Positions 1 to 11,900 of a stretch of DNA of 64,000 bases are shown in pieces (position 1 is the first letter of the stretch; every line of letters begins with the position of its first letter). The notes under the pieces are model-generated. The model saw nothing but the letters and a program-made list of their open reading frames with translations. It was not told the origin of the DNA and did no database searches. The position numbers were made by a program, and so were the translations under genes. The stretch lies in contig JAFCMP010000019.1 in assembly GCA_017506865.1 (NCBI GenBank), positions 62,001 to 126,000 on the forward strand, given 5' to 3'. The DNA comes from Tribonema minus (lineage: Eukaryota > Sar > Xanthophyceae > Tribonematales > Tribonemataceae).

Positions 1-2572
1 AAGTTCGTCGCCGTCGCGGCGCCGGAGGCGTTTTCGCGCCACTCCGGGACGTGCATGATACTCGGCGGCCAGGGCGCGTACGCCGCGGGCCCGAGCAAGT
101 CGTACGAGCTGCGCGTCGGGTGAGCGCGCGCGCGCGCGATATCGCGTAGGTGGCACTGTTTGACTCGCGGCCAACTGTCGCAGCAGCGGCAACCATGGTT
201 ATGGGTGGAAGGCATTTGCTGCTGACCACACCTTGAAACCTAGAGCTCTATGATGTTATGATTCCTTTCCATGTACATATGTCCGTGTCAAGCTCCACAC
301 GGATATCGCGCCGCGGCCTGCTGCGCGCGCTGTTGCGATCGCGCGATCGGGCGTCAGAGATTGAAGCCTGGCTGCGTATATAACGGTGAAGCCTCAGGTG
401 TGTGGGACGTGCGCTGCAGCGCCTCGCAAGCCGCACAGGACGGGTTAAGAGGCACGGCGCCGCTGCGAGACGCCAGGGGGCGAGTCTGCATGGAGGCGAC
501 TGTGCTGCCGAGGATCTGGTAGCTCGTGGCACCTGCAGGCACCGCGTGTGCATGCGACGCCCGCTGCTGGTGCCCTGCCCATCCCTCCTGCGCGTACGTG
601 ATCGCTGCCGCCGCGTGTTGGCAGCGGCGGCGCGGCGGCGAACGAGCCACCATTCGCTGCCACATCGCGCATGTGCGGCTGCCTGTCACGCACCCGCCCT
701 CGCTGCACCATGCTCACTCTGCGCAACTGCCGCCGACTACTCCGCGTAACTGACTCCGCGTAACCGACATCTCGCGCAGGTCGCTGCTGCGCATCGGCAG
801 CGTCGGCGTCGTCGTCAGCGAGACGCACACGGGCCCCGGCGGCGAGCACAAGTGCCTCTCGTGGGAGGAGCTCACGTGCCTCAAGGGCGATATCGCGGCG
901 ATCCAGAAGGACCTCGTGACGGTGGAGGCGCTTACGGCGCAGGAGGAGGGCGGTCTCACGAACGCGTCATCGCCGGCGAGCTTCGCCGCCGCCGCCGCCG
1001 CGGCCGCCGCGGACCGCAAGATGTGCTACATGTGTTTCGACGACGAGGATGAGCCCGCGAACCCGCTCGTCGCGCCGTGCGACTGCAAGGGCGACACGCG
1101 CTACGTGCACCTCGGCTGCCTGCAGCGGTGGCACACGACGACGTCGGAGAACAAGGTGCGCGCCCCGCTGCCGCGCCCGCGCGCGCTGCTGTATCTTGTC
1201 CCCAGTTGAAGTCAGATTTGAAGATGTATGCAGCAGTGCCGGGCAACATGCACCGTGCGACATGACAGCGTGGGTGCGACATGACAGCGTGGGTGCGACA
1301 TGACAGCGTGGGGTGCGACATGACAGCGTGGGAGCAACAAGGCGCGTGGCGCACTGCGAGCGCCGCTGCCTGGTCATCCGGCTGAGCGCTGCTTGTGTTG
1401 AAGTTGAGGTCATGCGCAGCGCCCGAAATTATCCTGCCGCACGTCGTCCACGGCAATGCGTGCATTGTATATCTCAGCGCCCTTGCAGCGATTGTGCACT
1501 TGGCAACGTCTTTGCAGCTCGTTCGATGTGTGCGCTGTCTGATGCTGCTCGCACGCCTGTGGGCAGTTAGGGCTAGGGCCAGTAGTTTGTTGACGCGGGG
1601 TCTGTGAGCCCCCGCGGGTGCCGCCTCCTCCATCTGCGCACTGACAGAAGAGCGGTGCTGCCCCATTTGCAGTAGACAGAGGTGCATACGAGCTCATCAC
1701 CAGTAGGTCATCTCTGTCGACCTAACAGCAATGTGACACACGTTTGCTCAACTGCTGTGTCGCGCCTCACGTGGTATCCGAGGTGCGCATTCCAACCCCC
1801 TCCCCCCCCCCCCCCCCCCGGTGCCAACCCCCCCTTCCCCCCCCTTCAGGTGTGCGTCGTGCTCAACAACAAGGGCGTGCGCGTGTGCACCGTGTGCAAG
1901 TCGCCGTACAAGCCGAGCGTGCGGCTGCCGACGGGCGAGTCCATCTCGCTCTTCCAGTCGCCGCTGCCGCCGCCGTACATCTGCTTCATGGTCGTGACCA
2001 AGCACCAGAACAACGAGGACCTCTTCTCGACCAAGTATCAGCTGTCGTTCTCGAGCGTCGTGAACCGCTCCGGCGCGGGCGCGTCGCGCGGCCTCGTGGT
2101 CGGGCGCTCGCGCCAGTGCGACATGGTCCTCGACTACCGCACCGTCTCCACGCGCCACGCGATGGTCAAGTTCGCCGCGGGCGGCTTCCACTTCTCGGAC
2201 CTCATGTCGTCCAACGGCTCGTACCTGTACATGCGCGAGCCGCTGCAGCTGCCGTACGGCGAGACCGTCTTCCTCAAGTGGGGCTCCAACGTCGTCTCGC
2301 TCAAGGCCAAGCGCTCCATACGCCACAGGCTCAGCACGCTCGTAGGGCGCCGCGGGGCCGGGGGGCGCGGCGGCAGCGGCGCCGGCGCCGGCGCCGCCTC
2401 CGCCGACTTCTCCATGCTGGAGTCGCTGTGCGAGCTGGGGAACCTCAACCTCACCGGGACGGCGGCGGCGGCAGCGGAACCGACGGCAGCAGCGGCGGCA
2501 GCGCCGGAGTCTGGCAGCGCCGGCGAGGGGGGCGATGGTGCCGATGAGGTGTCCATGGTGTCTCTGGACTGA
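1..2572 (+). CDS. FHA / RING-CH (RINGv) / FHA domain protein, 5' partial
   Basis: Exons <1-119, 780-1155 and 1850-2572; joins are phase-consistent and the stop is TGA at 2570-2572. The first exon and the start of the second read like the end of an FHA fold (YELRVGSLLRIGSVGVVVSE). Next comes a RING-CH zinc finger split by intron 2: CYMC, then CDC, VHLGC and a W, then CTVCKSPY after the splice, giving the C4HC3 ligand order. The last exon holds a clear second FHA domain with GR, STRH and SSNGS, the phosphothreonine-binding positions. The tail is Ala/Gly-rich and disordered. RING-CH domains are usually E3 ubiquitin ligases of the MARCH class, and FHA domains read phosphothreonine, so a phospho-directed ubiquitin ligase is inferred. 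No membrane segments are visible, unlike animal MARCH proteins. The start lies left of the window. Intron 2 ends in long C runs before the acceptor. Confidence 0.82.
147..277 (+). repeat. Dispersed repeat, copy 1
   Basis: About 130 bp inside intron 1 of the FHA/RING-CH gene. It shares TTTGACTCG, CAGCAGC, ATGGGTGGAAGGCA, ACCACACCTTG and AGAGCTCTA with two copies in an intron of the MPN gene (near 51165-51300 and 51665-51800). All three are on the same strand and in the same block order. It looks like a small dispersed element, but no transposase or tRNA-like head was seen. Confidence 0.7.
1255..1331 (+). repeat. Tandem repeat, four units of 19-20 bp
   Basis: Four near-perfect units of GTGCGACATGACAGCGTGG, the third with one extra G. 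They sit in intron 2 of the FHA/RING-CH gene, about 100 bases after the donor. Confidence 0.9.
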
Positions 2573-5500
2573 GCGCTGGGGGGGCAGGATTGGGGGTATG
2601 GCAATAACAAGGGGGGGGGGGGGGGGGGGCTAATGCATGATGGTGCGGCGCGCGCCCGTAGACTGGCGTGTTTTTCGTGCGCACCCGCCATGGGAGCGAT
2701 GATCGACACACTGCACGTGCACTAATTACAGAGGGCGCTGGCCGCGCAAGACGTGGCAGCAGCGGCGGCGGCGGCGGCTCGGGTGCCCGCGCCGCTGCCG
2801 CCGGCGCCGCTGCGCGCTTAGGGTTAGGTTTACGGGCCGCAGGACCCTTGTGATGTTGTCATGCGGATGCGGTGGCGCGCACATTTTCAGCAGCGCTCAA
2901 CGGCGGCAGCGTCCGCCTGCACACACGTGCGCTCGGGGGCGGGCGGGGGTGGCTGCGAGGTCGCGCTGCCGCCGCCGCTGCCGCCGCGGCGCTGCTGCTG
3001 CTGCCGCTGCCACGCGCAGCGCCGCGCAGCGCAGCGCTGCGCCGCCTGATTTTGCTGTGATGCTGATCCACAGGGCAAGGGCAACGTCAGAGAAGACTCC
3101 GTGCGTGCAGAAGGATGGGGGAGGAGGGGGGTGGGGGGGGGGGGGGTTAAGGGGGGAGGATGCGCGCTACAGACCCCCTTGCCCCCCTCACCCAGCCCCT
3201 GTTTTCCTCTCCATTCCCATTTCATGCAGCGTATCCCATTTTATCGACCCCCTTTCCTCCTTCGCTTTCCCAGCCGCACACGGCCGCATGTATCTCCCAC
3301 CGCCGCCGCTGCCGCCGCTGCGCCGCCGCCGCTGCCGCGGCACGCCCAGGCAGCAGCGTGCAGCCGACGCTCTCACGTTCAGTGGCGCGTCGGCACGGCC
3401 GTCAAGCGCTGACGCAGAAGCTCTCTTCCCGACCTCTCCCCATGCGGGCGCCGCAGTGTGTATGGCCGCTCTAGCTTGCAAGACCGCTCCTCTCAGATGA
3501 CAAATGGCACTCTCCTTCATGTAGGCCGGCCGCTGCGTTTTGTTTCTGTTGCCGACGTGTTGTTGCTGGCTGCGCTGCTGACAACGCAGCGATTGTCGTG
3601 GCCATTTTCACTGGTTTGCTCGCAGCACCCGGCGCGTTTTGAAGGCTTTGCTTGCGCGCGTTGCTGCGCCATCTGACTCCCGCTGCTGCTGTGCGCATGT
3701 AGACCGGCCATCAGGTGCAGCGACGCCGTGTGTGCGCGGTGCTCTGCTGGGTATTTGTGCACACCGTACGATCATGGCGGTATAATTGGAGAGTGTGATA
3801 GACTTGACGTGTTGGTGCATGTCAGGATGCATCCCATCTGCAGCCATGGTCACAGCACTAGTGCGGCAGAGTTGGAATTGCAGTGTGAATAAGGAATGGA
3901 GTTGGCTTACATGCACAGTCTGTGAGGCCACATGGCGGCAGCACTGACCATGCAGGCCTTATTGCTAACATAGCCGGTGACGTCAATGCATCAGCTGTGC
4001 ATGTGAGGCTTGTCGTGTGTGGCATGTGTTGCCCCCCATGTGGTACATCATACTACTATGTTGGTGGTGATGCAGTTCTCGCGTCACAGTGCATGGCAGA
4101 CTTTAATTGGTGTATGACGCAGTGAAAGCCTTCATTGCGAATCCTAACTCAAAGCCCAGCCCAATCACAGATAGAGCTGCCTGCGGTATACAGAGGTATG
4201 TAGAAGCTCTCAATGCATCCCATTTGACAGATCCCCACACCCCCCCCGGGGGGAGCTGCTTGCTTGGAACATGCAGTACGTTCAGCAGGCGAGACACGGC
4301 CTTCCATCGGTTATCACCTCATTCAGCTGCCTTTAAATGCCTTGCTGGGATCACCTGCTGTCAGCACTTGAGTGTGAACTTGGGACCAGACTGATGTCTA
4401 GCACACTACCAGAGTCTACGCATACCTTGTGACAAAGTGTTTGAATGCTCATTACTGATCACAGATGTGACGCCATGTCAACGCCCCCCCCCCCACACAC
4501 ACACCAACCACATACTCTCTTAACTGCCCGCCCCCTTAAGACTTTGTCAAGTGTCATCCTGTGCAAAGAGTATGCCATGTGGAGCGCTGCCGACAGAGCG
4601 GAGTGTACGCACACCGGTGCTATGTATACCCTTCAAGGCCAGAGGGCTGGCTACTCCAGCCAGTGACAGTATTTAGCTTGCAGCTCTGCTACAACACCCA
4701 AAAGCGTCTGCCCCTGCGCGCCAATGCTGCCGATGGACCCAGTTGCCGAGTGGCAAGTTAGCAGAACTTTTGATCATGATTATTAAACTGGGTGCAACTG
4801 TACAGCTGCATTTGCCTCCCCCAACGCCCATCGGCATCAACGACAGTGAGGGCATACACTCGCGCCATGTCACTCATGGCGTATGTCACGATACACGTAC
4901 ATATACTCCACTCCTAGTCAAGGATACTGCCAAGTCTGCCAGGGGTGGAGCAGTCGTCGCCTGTCAGCCCTTCTAGGCGCAATCAACGATCATCGATCAG
5001 CACTGTCGTGTGCACTGGCGCTGGTGTACACATGGCGGTGCGCTGCTGCAGTCCAGGCGGCAGGCGCAGCGGCCAGTGCAAGCAAGCGAAGTTCACAGCA
5101 GGCGCAGCCGCGCCGTCAGTCCAAAGCTCCTGTTAAGGCACCCTCGCGAAATGTGCATCATTCACGTGCCGGGCGCACTCGGAGGGGCTGTTGGTGTTCG
5201 TGGCGGCAGCGCAGGTGTAGCCATGCCATGGTTAGCGTCTTTCGCGGCAGGCGACTTGAACGCCAACCTGCATGACGTTCCTGAGCATATCCTCTCAGGC
5301 GTTGTGGTGGGCTCATATCATCGCTTGCCAGAGGAGCGGTGACGGCTTCCCATCCACTCTCAGGTCGAGGATGCAGCTTGGAGCTTAACTTCGTCAATGA
5401 CTTGCCTACAGCACGACACGACCGGCGCGAGCGAGACGAGAGCGTTTAGTTTGCGTTAAAGCGGTCACCGGATATGTGGGTTGTGAAAGCAGGGTGAAAT

Positions 5501-5937
5501 TCAGGCGTTGTGGTGCGCTGTTGCCATCAGGAAGCTCGCGTTTGACAGGCCACATCATCCCATTGCCAGAGGAGGGCGGCGACGGCTTCCCATCCATTTC
5601 TCGCTTGTTGAGCCGTTGCAAAAAGCTGCAGCTGAACTCGTGACTCTGCCCACCGGTCATCGTCATCGCAGAACGACCGAGCGCTGAGCGTATGACTTGC
5701 ACAAGTTGGGGGTTTCTAGCCAAGCTACCGCTGTTTTTGAAGTTGAGGCGATGATGCTCACGCTGTTGAACTCTCGCTGATGACGTTTTGACCTTGCAAG
5801 CAGGAACGAGGATCAAGGACGCCGTCCATCACCACTACAAGCAGGTGCATCGGCGTTCGCGGAGCAGTCGCTACTGGTCGTGACAAGGGAAGGAGGGCGG
5901 TGATTACCCACGCACCTTGCGCACTAACAGCAGTATC
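2573..5937. other. Intergenic, no gene recognised
   Basis: Open frames here are GC-driven and resemble no known family. It contains a G run near 2612-2629, G-rich and C-rich stretches at 3118-3190, and a pair of direct repeats just upstream of the dehydrogenase gene (see 5294-5600). The 4000-5000 stretch is less GC-rich, with nothing recognisable in it. Confidence 0.6.
5294..5600 (+). repeat. Imperfect direct repeats upstream of the dehydrogenase gene
   Basis: CAGGCGTTGTGGTG, ATCATC, TTGCCAGAGGAG and GACGGCTTCCCATCCA occur in the same order at 5294-5360 and again at 5494-5600. The second copy has about 35 extra bases in the middle. It may be a duplicated 5' leader or promoter segment. Confidence 0.65.
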
Positions 5938-8900
5938 ATGCGGACAACTATGAGGTGCTGCGCTGCGGCGGTAGGAGCTGTCAGCCTTGCGAGCGCGTTC
6001 GTTGCGCCGTCCAACCGGTTAGCACTCTCGGCCTCGCTGCTCCCCCGCTCTTCCCGCTTCGGCCTGCGCATGGCAGACTCGTATGACTACGATGTGATCA
6101 TCGTTGGTTGCGGTGTGGGCGGACACGGTGCCGCCCTGCACGCCAGAGCTTGCGGTGAGTACCAGCATAAGGTTCGCAGTCGGGTTACATTGTGTCACCA
6201 AGAGCTGCTGTGGGACACTTGTGCTAATTTGCACTAGCCTCATGGCCTCTTGTTGAAGCACAAGCACGCACTGTGAACATCAAGTTCATCAGCAAACTTT
6301 GGATTAGTGCTCTTCCCTGTCAATCTGCGGCTTGCTAATCACAGATTTATCCAGCTGCTGCAGCTTGCAATCACCATCACCTCAGCATGCATGGTTTGTG
6401 CTGTCTTGATTGACCCTCAGGCCTGAAGACGGCGGTGTTTTCTGGCAAGGACGTTGGAGGCACGTGCGTTAACAGAGGCTGCGTGCCATCAAAGGCGCTG
6501 CTGGCGGCAGCAGGACGCGTTCGCGATATGCAGGTGGGCCTTGCTGGTTGCTCTATTACCAACTTCTGTGCGCTGCAAATCTGGACACCCAATCAGTTGA
6601 AGTCGCAGACTTGTTCCGAGTTTGCAGGCACTTCAAGAGCTCGTGCAGTTGGTGTCTGTATATTTCGGCTGTACAGGACTGGCAAGGGCCACATGCAGTG
6701 CATTTTACGCCTGCACATGGTGCAGGACATTCCAGAGCAACATCACCTCGCAGCCCAAGGGTGAACTGTTGAATACCCCAAGTTGAAGCAGCGCTCCGCA
6801 TGCAGCAGCAACCAGCAAGGGGCGCTGGCTGTGCTTCGAAAGTTGCACGACTGTCAAAGCAAGGCCGGCATTGCAAGAACGATGTCCACAGCCTCGACCC
6901 TGAGTGGGGTGCACTGCAACCGTCCTTAGATGCGGGCTTTAGGCGCGGCATCACAGGTTCGCCTTCTGCGCCGCACAGATGCCAGATTTCTCTCTCTCTC
7001 TGTCAGCGTTGGTGGAAGCGGCAGTGGGCGTCTTGCGCATAGACCGCTGGGAACTGAAAGGGACAGCTTCATCATATTACAAGCATCATCGTCAGATTGC
7101 ATTCGTTGATTGAGCCGCATGGTGCATGCGCAGCCAGCAGTGGTCATCGCATGCGTTACAGCACGCTGCAAGTACTGCACGTGCACAGCGACAGCGCGAT
7201 GCCCACTCGTGCACGGACGTTGAGCTGCCACAGCGCACCTGTGCGCGAGAGGCGGAACAGAATATTGCTGTCGCAGCGCTCAGCACTGGCACCGGCTCGG
7301 CGTGGCGGCATTGCGGTTACAGACCTGACGTCGCAGTAGTGACTCCATCTTCTGGATGGTGTGAGACGTGTGCACACACCCACAAGCTGACTTTTGCTGC
7401 GTCATATCGACACACACGACACAGTCGCAGGGCAGATCATATACTGTGTGCCCAGAGGCGAGCCCACCATTGGCGCCAAATGTAGCGTTCCCCCCTGCAA
7501 CAGCGAGCGGCATAGCTTCGTTATCGCCATACAGCCGTCATCATTCGAGGCTCTGTGGTGCTTGGCGGACAAGGGCGGAATTATACAGGCATTCGTTGTT
7601 CAGGTTGAGTATAGCTGATTATATGGTGTTGATCCACTTTAGGGCTCTTTGCGAACCGCGAAGTAACGTCAAGCTGGCTTGCTGCCCACGTGCAGCACGC
7701 AGCACCTGCCAACTCATGGTGTGTATAGTGGCTGCCATAACAACACCTGGCACTGACAATCAAACCATCAACTTCAAACCCAACAACGGCCATGTGATTG
7801 GGCACGTTGCTGCTGTCGCTCCATACGCCAATCTGATAGTGCAGTGCAAGTTTAGTAATTCAAAAATACTATTGCGCTCTTAGGGTTAGGGTTAGGGTTA
7901 GGGTCAGACGGTGCGCGCGTCTGGCACCCCCGGCAGGCACGGCCTCTATACGCACCTGTCGGCCTGTTCCACCAGTCACAAAGTCGCAAGCGGAACCCCC
8001 TGTCCCCCCCAGATTCCTCACCACCATGAGTGGCTCCTGGGGGCACGGGCATCATCATTCATGGCAACGCTCAGCGCCGCGCGCCACTACTCCCATCTTC
8101 ATTGATTACTCCTGCGGACATTTACGAGCACCATCGTTCATGGCGACGCTCAGCTCTCCCGGCTACTACCCCTATCTTCACCATTACTTCTATGGACTTG
8201 ATGATCATTGAAGGCTTGATGCCCCCCCGAACCCCCCCTCAAATCCCCCGCAGAACGAGCACCACCTCGAGGGCCTCGGCATCACCGTGGACGGCGAAGT
8301 CAAGTTCGACAGGCAGGCCGTCGCGGACCACGCCAAGAACCTCGCCTCGCGCGTGCGCGGCAACCTCGAGGCCTCGCTCAAGGGCCTCGGCGTCGACGTC
8401 ATTGAGGACGCGGGCGAGCTCGTGCGCGCGCACACGGTCAAGGGCGCGTCGCGCGAGTACACCGCCAAGGACATCATTCTGGCGCCCGGCTCGCTGCCGT
8501 TCGTGCCACCTGGCGTGCAGGTGCGGTGCGGCGTGCAGTGTGCTGCGAGTCGCGAACGTTGCGCGTGTGTCTGCGCATCGCTGCTGCCGATTGATTCTGC
8601 TGCTGCTGCTGCGGCAAGGGCGCGTCCCGTGAGTACACCGCCCAGGGGACATTATCCTCGCGCCCGGCTCGCTGCCGTTCGTGCTGCCGGGCGTGCAGGT
8701 GCGGTGCGAGTCTGCTGCGCAGGTTGAGAGCGCGCGCGTGTGTCCGTACATCGCCGCCGCCGCTGCTGCTGACTGATTGATTGTGGCGGCTCGCTGCCGT
8801 TCATGCCGTCCGGCATGCAGGTACGCGTGCGCGCGAGCGAACGCGCGAACGCGCCGCGTGTGTGCTGCAAGTCGCGGACGCGTGTGTCTGTCTGCGCAGC

Positions 8901-11900
8901 TGCGGCCGCTGCTGCTGATTGATTGTGGCTGCAGCTGCTGCTGCGGGCGCTGCCGCATGTGCCGACCAGCACGCATTCGCTTTGTACAGCATATTTTGTA
9001 CAGCACCTCATACGCAATGCGTCGCGGCTGGTCCATGCGACCCCATGGAATGCGCCGCTTGCCCACGGAACGAGGAGTTACCGATGATGACGATGATGCC
9101 ACGGCCCCATGTGGCACTGCCTCTCGTGAAGCCCAGAGTAGAGGGCGGCATCTGGCGCTCCCTGCGACTCTCCGAATGGTGATGTCCGCGTGCGCAGCGC
9201 ATGCATGCTGGTCGCCGCGCAAGGGGCGCGCTGCCCGGGTGCGCTGCGCTCAAAAGTGGCGAGGCGCACGCGTCGCGCGCCCGCAGTGCAGGTAACACCA
9301 ACTTCAATCTGAGTCGCGCGCGCGCGGGGGGCCTTCTCTTTTCCGTCTTGAACTTCGATGTGTAGCTTCAACGCGTACTTTGTGCGTACTCACCCCCACC
9401 CCCCACACACACGCAGGCCGACGAGAAGACCGTCTTCACCTCCGACGGCGGCCTCAACCCTCGCTTTCCTGTCCTGAAACTCCAGGTGTAACCTCAACTT
9501 CAACTTGTGTAACCTCAACTTCAACATATATAATCTCAACTTCAAATTGTGATGCGCGCAGGCCGATGAGAAGACCGTCTTCACCTCCGACGGCGGCCTC
9601 AACCTCGAGTTCGTCCCCGAGTATGTCGCGATCGTCGGCTCCGGCTACATTGGCCTCGAGTTCTCTGACGTCTACACGGCGCTAGGCGCGGAGGTCACCT
9701 TTATCGAGGCGCTGCCGATGATCATGCCGACGTTCGACCGCGAGATCGCGCGCCTCGCGGAGCGCCTGCTCATCAAGCCGCGTGCCATCGACTACCGCGT
9801 CGGCGTCTTTGCCAGCGAGGTGAGTGCGAGAAGGGGCACGCCCGAGTAATTTGAGAGTGCGCAGAGTCTGCGTGCGTGTGGTGTCAGTGCGAGTGCGAGA
9901 CGAGAGAAAAAGTACTTGAGAGTACGCAGGGTCTGCACGTACGTGGCTGCGGCGTCAGAGCCCTGCGCATACTCTGCATGCGCTCGGCGCGCGCGTCGGT
10001 GGCGTCTTGGCCAGCGAGGCGGGTGTGCGCGCTACCCGAAGCGAAGCGCACGAAAGCGCGCGGCATCACGGCGACACGTGTATTCTGCGCGCGCTCGACG
10101 TGTGGCAACGGCGCCGCCAGCGACGTGCTTGGCAATGACGCGCACGCGCCCTCAATAGCTATCGTAGAAGCACCATGAACCACAAAAGCGCGTGCTGCGC
10201 CGGCTCCCCCCCCCCCCCCCTATCATGACCTCAGGTAACCCCGGCATCACCATCAAGGCAAGCAGGGGTCCCCTTCTTTTGTTCCACATACTTGATTCAG
10301 AGCTGCGAGAACTTGCTCTTACACCCCACCCCCACCCCCAACCCCACCCCACTCCACCGTCCAAATCATGACTGCAAGTGACCCCCCACATCCCCTCCGT
10401 GAAGCCTGTCACTGTAAAGACAAGCCCCCACTTTTTGTTGTGCGCATTTGTCCAGGGATGAGACTTACACGCACATACATTGACGTTAATGACCCTTATT
10501 AATGACCCTCCTCCCCCCCCCCCCTCCCCCCATCACGACCTCAGGTCACCCCCCACATCCCCGGCGTGAAGCCCGTCACCATCAAGACAAGCCCCCACTT
10601 TCTGTTGCACACGTATTCACGTATCGGTTTAGGGATGGGATAAGAACATGAATTTCAATGATTGACTCCCCTCCCCCTCCAACTCATCACTGCAGGTGAC
10701 CCCCGGCATCCCCGGCGTGAAGCCCGTCACCATCAAGATGATCGACGCTAAGACCAAGGAGCACGTGGAGACGCTCGAAGTCGACGCGTGCATGGTCGCC
10801 ACCGGCCGCGTGCCCAACACCAAGACGCTCGGCCTTGATAACATGGGCATCGAGACCGTGCGTGGGTTTGTTCAGGTCAACGACAAGATGCAGGTGAGAT
10901 GTGACAGTTGCGCTGACATTATGAAGTTGAGGTTGATGGTATGATTGAAGCTGAAGTTGGCGGTGGGGTCAAGCCGGAACTGTGCAGCCATGGCGGTTTA
11001 GAGTTGAAGTTGGCGGTGGAGTTTGTTCGGCAGTAGAGCTGATGCTGCGCACGTCGTTGTGCGGGTTTTACGGAAATGAATCAAAAGATTGGTTTTACAA
11101 AATGCCGGCGAGGCGGCGGCTACGCTAAGATTAACTAAGATTGGCGGTGGAGTTCGGTTTGTAGGGTCGAGATTGCGCGCGGCTTTGTGCGAGCTGTCTG
11201 TCTGCAGGTGAGATGGCCGTGACGGTCTAGAGTTGATGTCGGCGGTGGCGGTTGTTTCAGTAGGGCTGACGCTGTGCGCAGCCTTGTGCGAGCGGACGCC
11301 ACGACGCAGATGACTCTGCAGTTATGGTTGGAGTTAGGGTTAAAGATCAGGTTTGGAGTGTGATCGGGGTTTGGGGGTTGTTTGGCCAGCAACGCAGAGG
11401 CCGTGCTCGGCTCGGTTCAGGTCAATGACGGACATGCAGATGAGGCGCTAGGGTTAGGGTTAGGGTTGGGGTGAGACCGCTCACAGCCTCGTGCGAGTCA
11501 TCAACCAGATGCAGGAGAGGTGGCGGCAAGACTAGAGTTAGTGTCAGCATCAAGGTCTGGTTGTGAGTGGGCAGCTGGGCTGCTCCTGCACACCGCCAAC
11601 ACGCGCCATTGGGGTGAGAACGAGGGCGCAAGTCATCGACAACTAGGGTTAGGCTATGGGCAGGGGGCAGGGGTTGGGGGTTGGGGTTGGTAATCTCGGT
11701 CGCGTCTGCACACCGCCAATCCCATCATCAACTGAGACGGAGGGTTGTGTGCAGCAACGACTCAGGGACTGTGACAGCGCTCTGGCTTTGTGGGGTGTGA
11801 GTTCTGGCTGCATCAGGTGCTCAGCGGCCCTGCGTCATTCACGTATGTGTCACGTAGTCTGTTCATTCATCCCCATTCAACCATGAATTCATGCTTGCAT

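Noticed and set aside
2850-3500. Plus-strand frame of 216 residues
   Set aside because: Low complexity, no family-like blocks, and overlapping open frames of similar length on both strands.
7879-7909. True chromosome end
   Set aside because: The array is only about 30 bases long and lies inside an intron of a continuous gene.
8612-8698. Second real copy of dehydrogenase exon 3 end
   Set aside because: An extra base after ACCGCC breaks the frame, and family alignment needs only one copy between exons 2 and 4.
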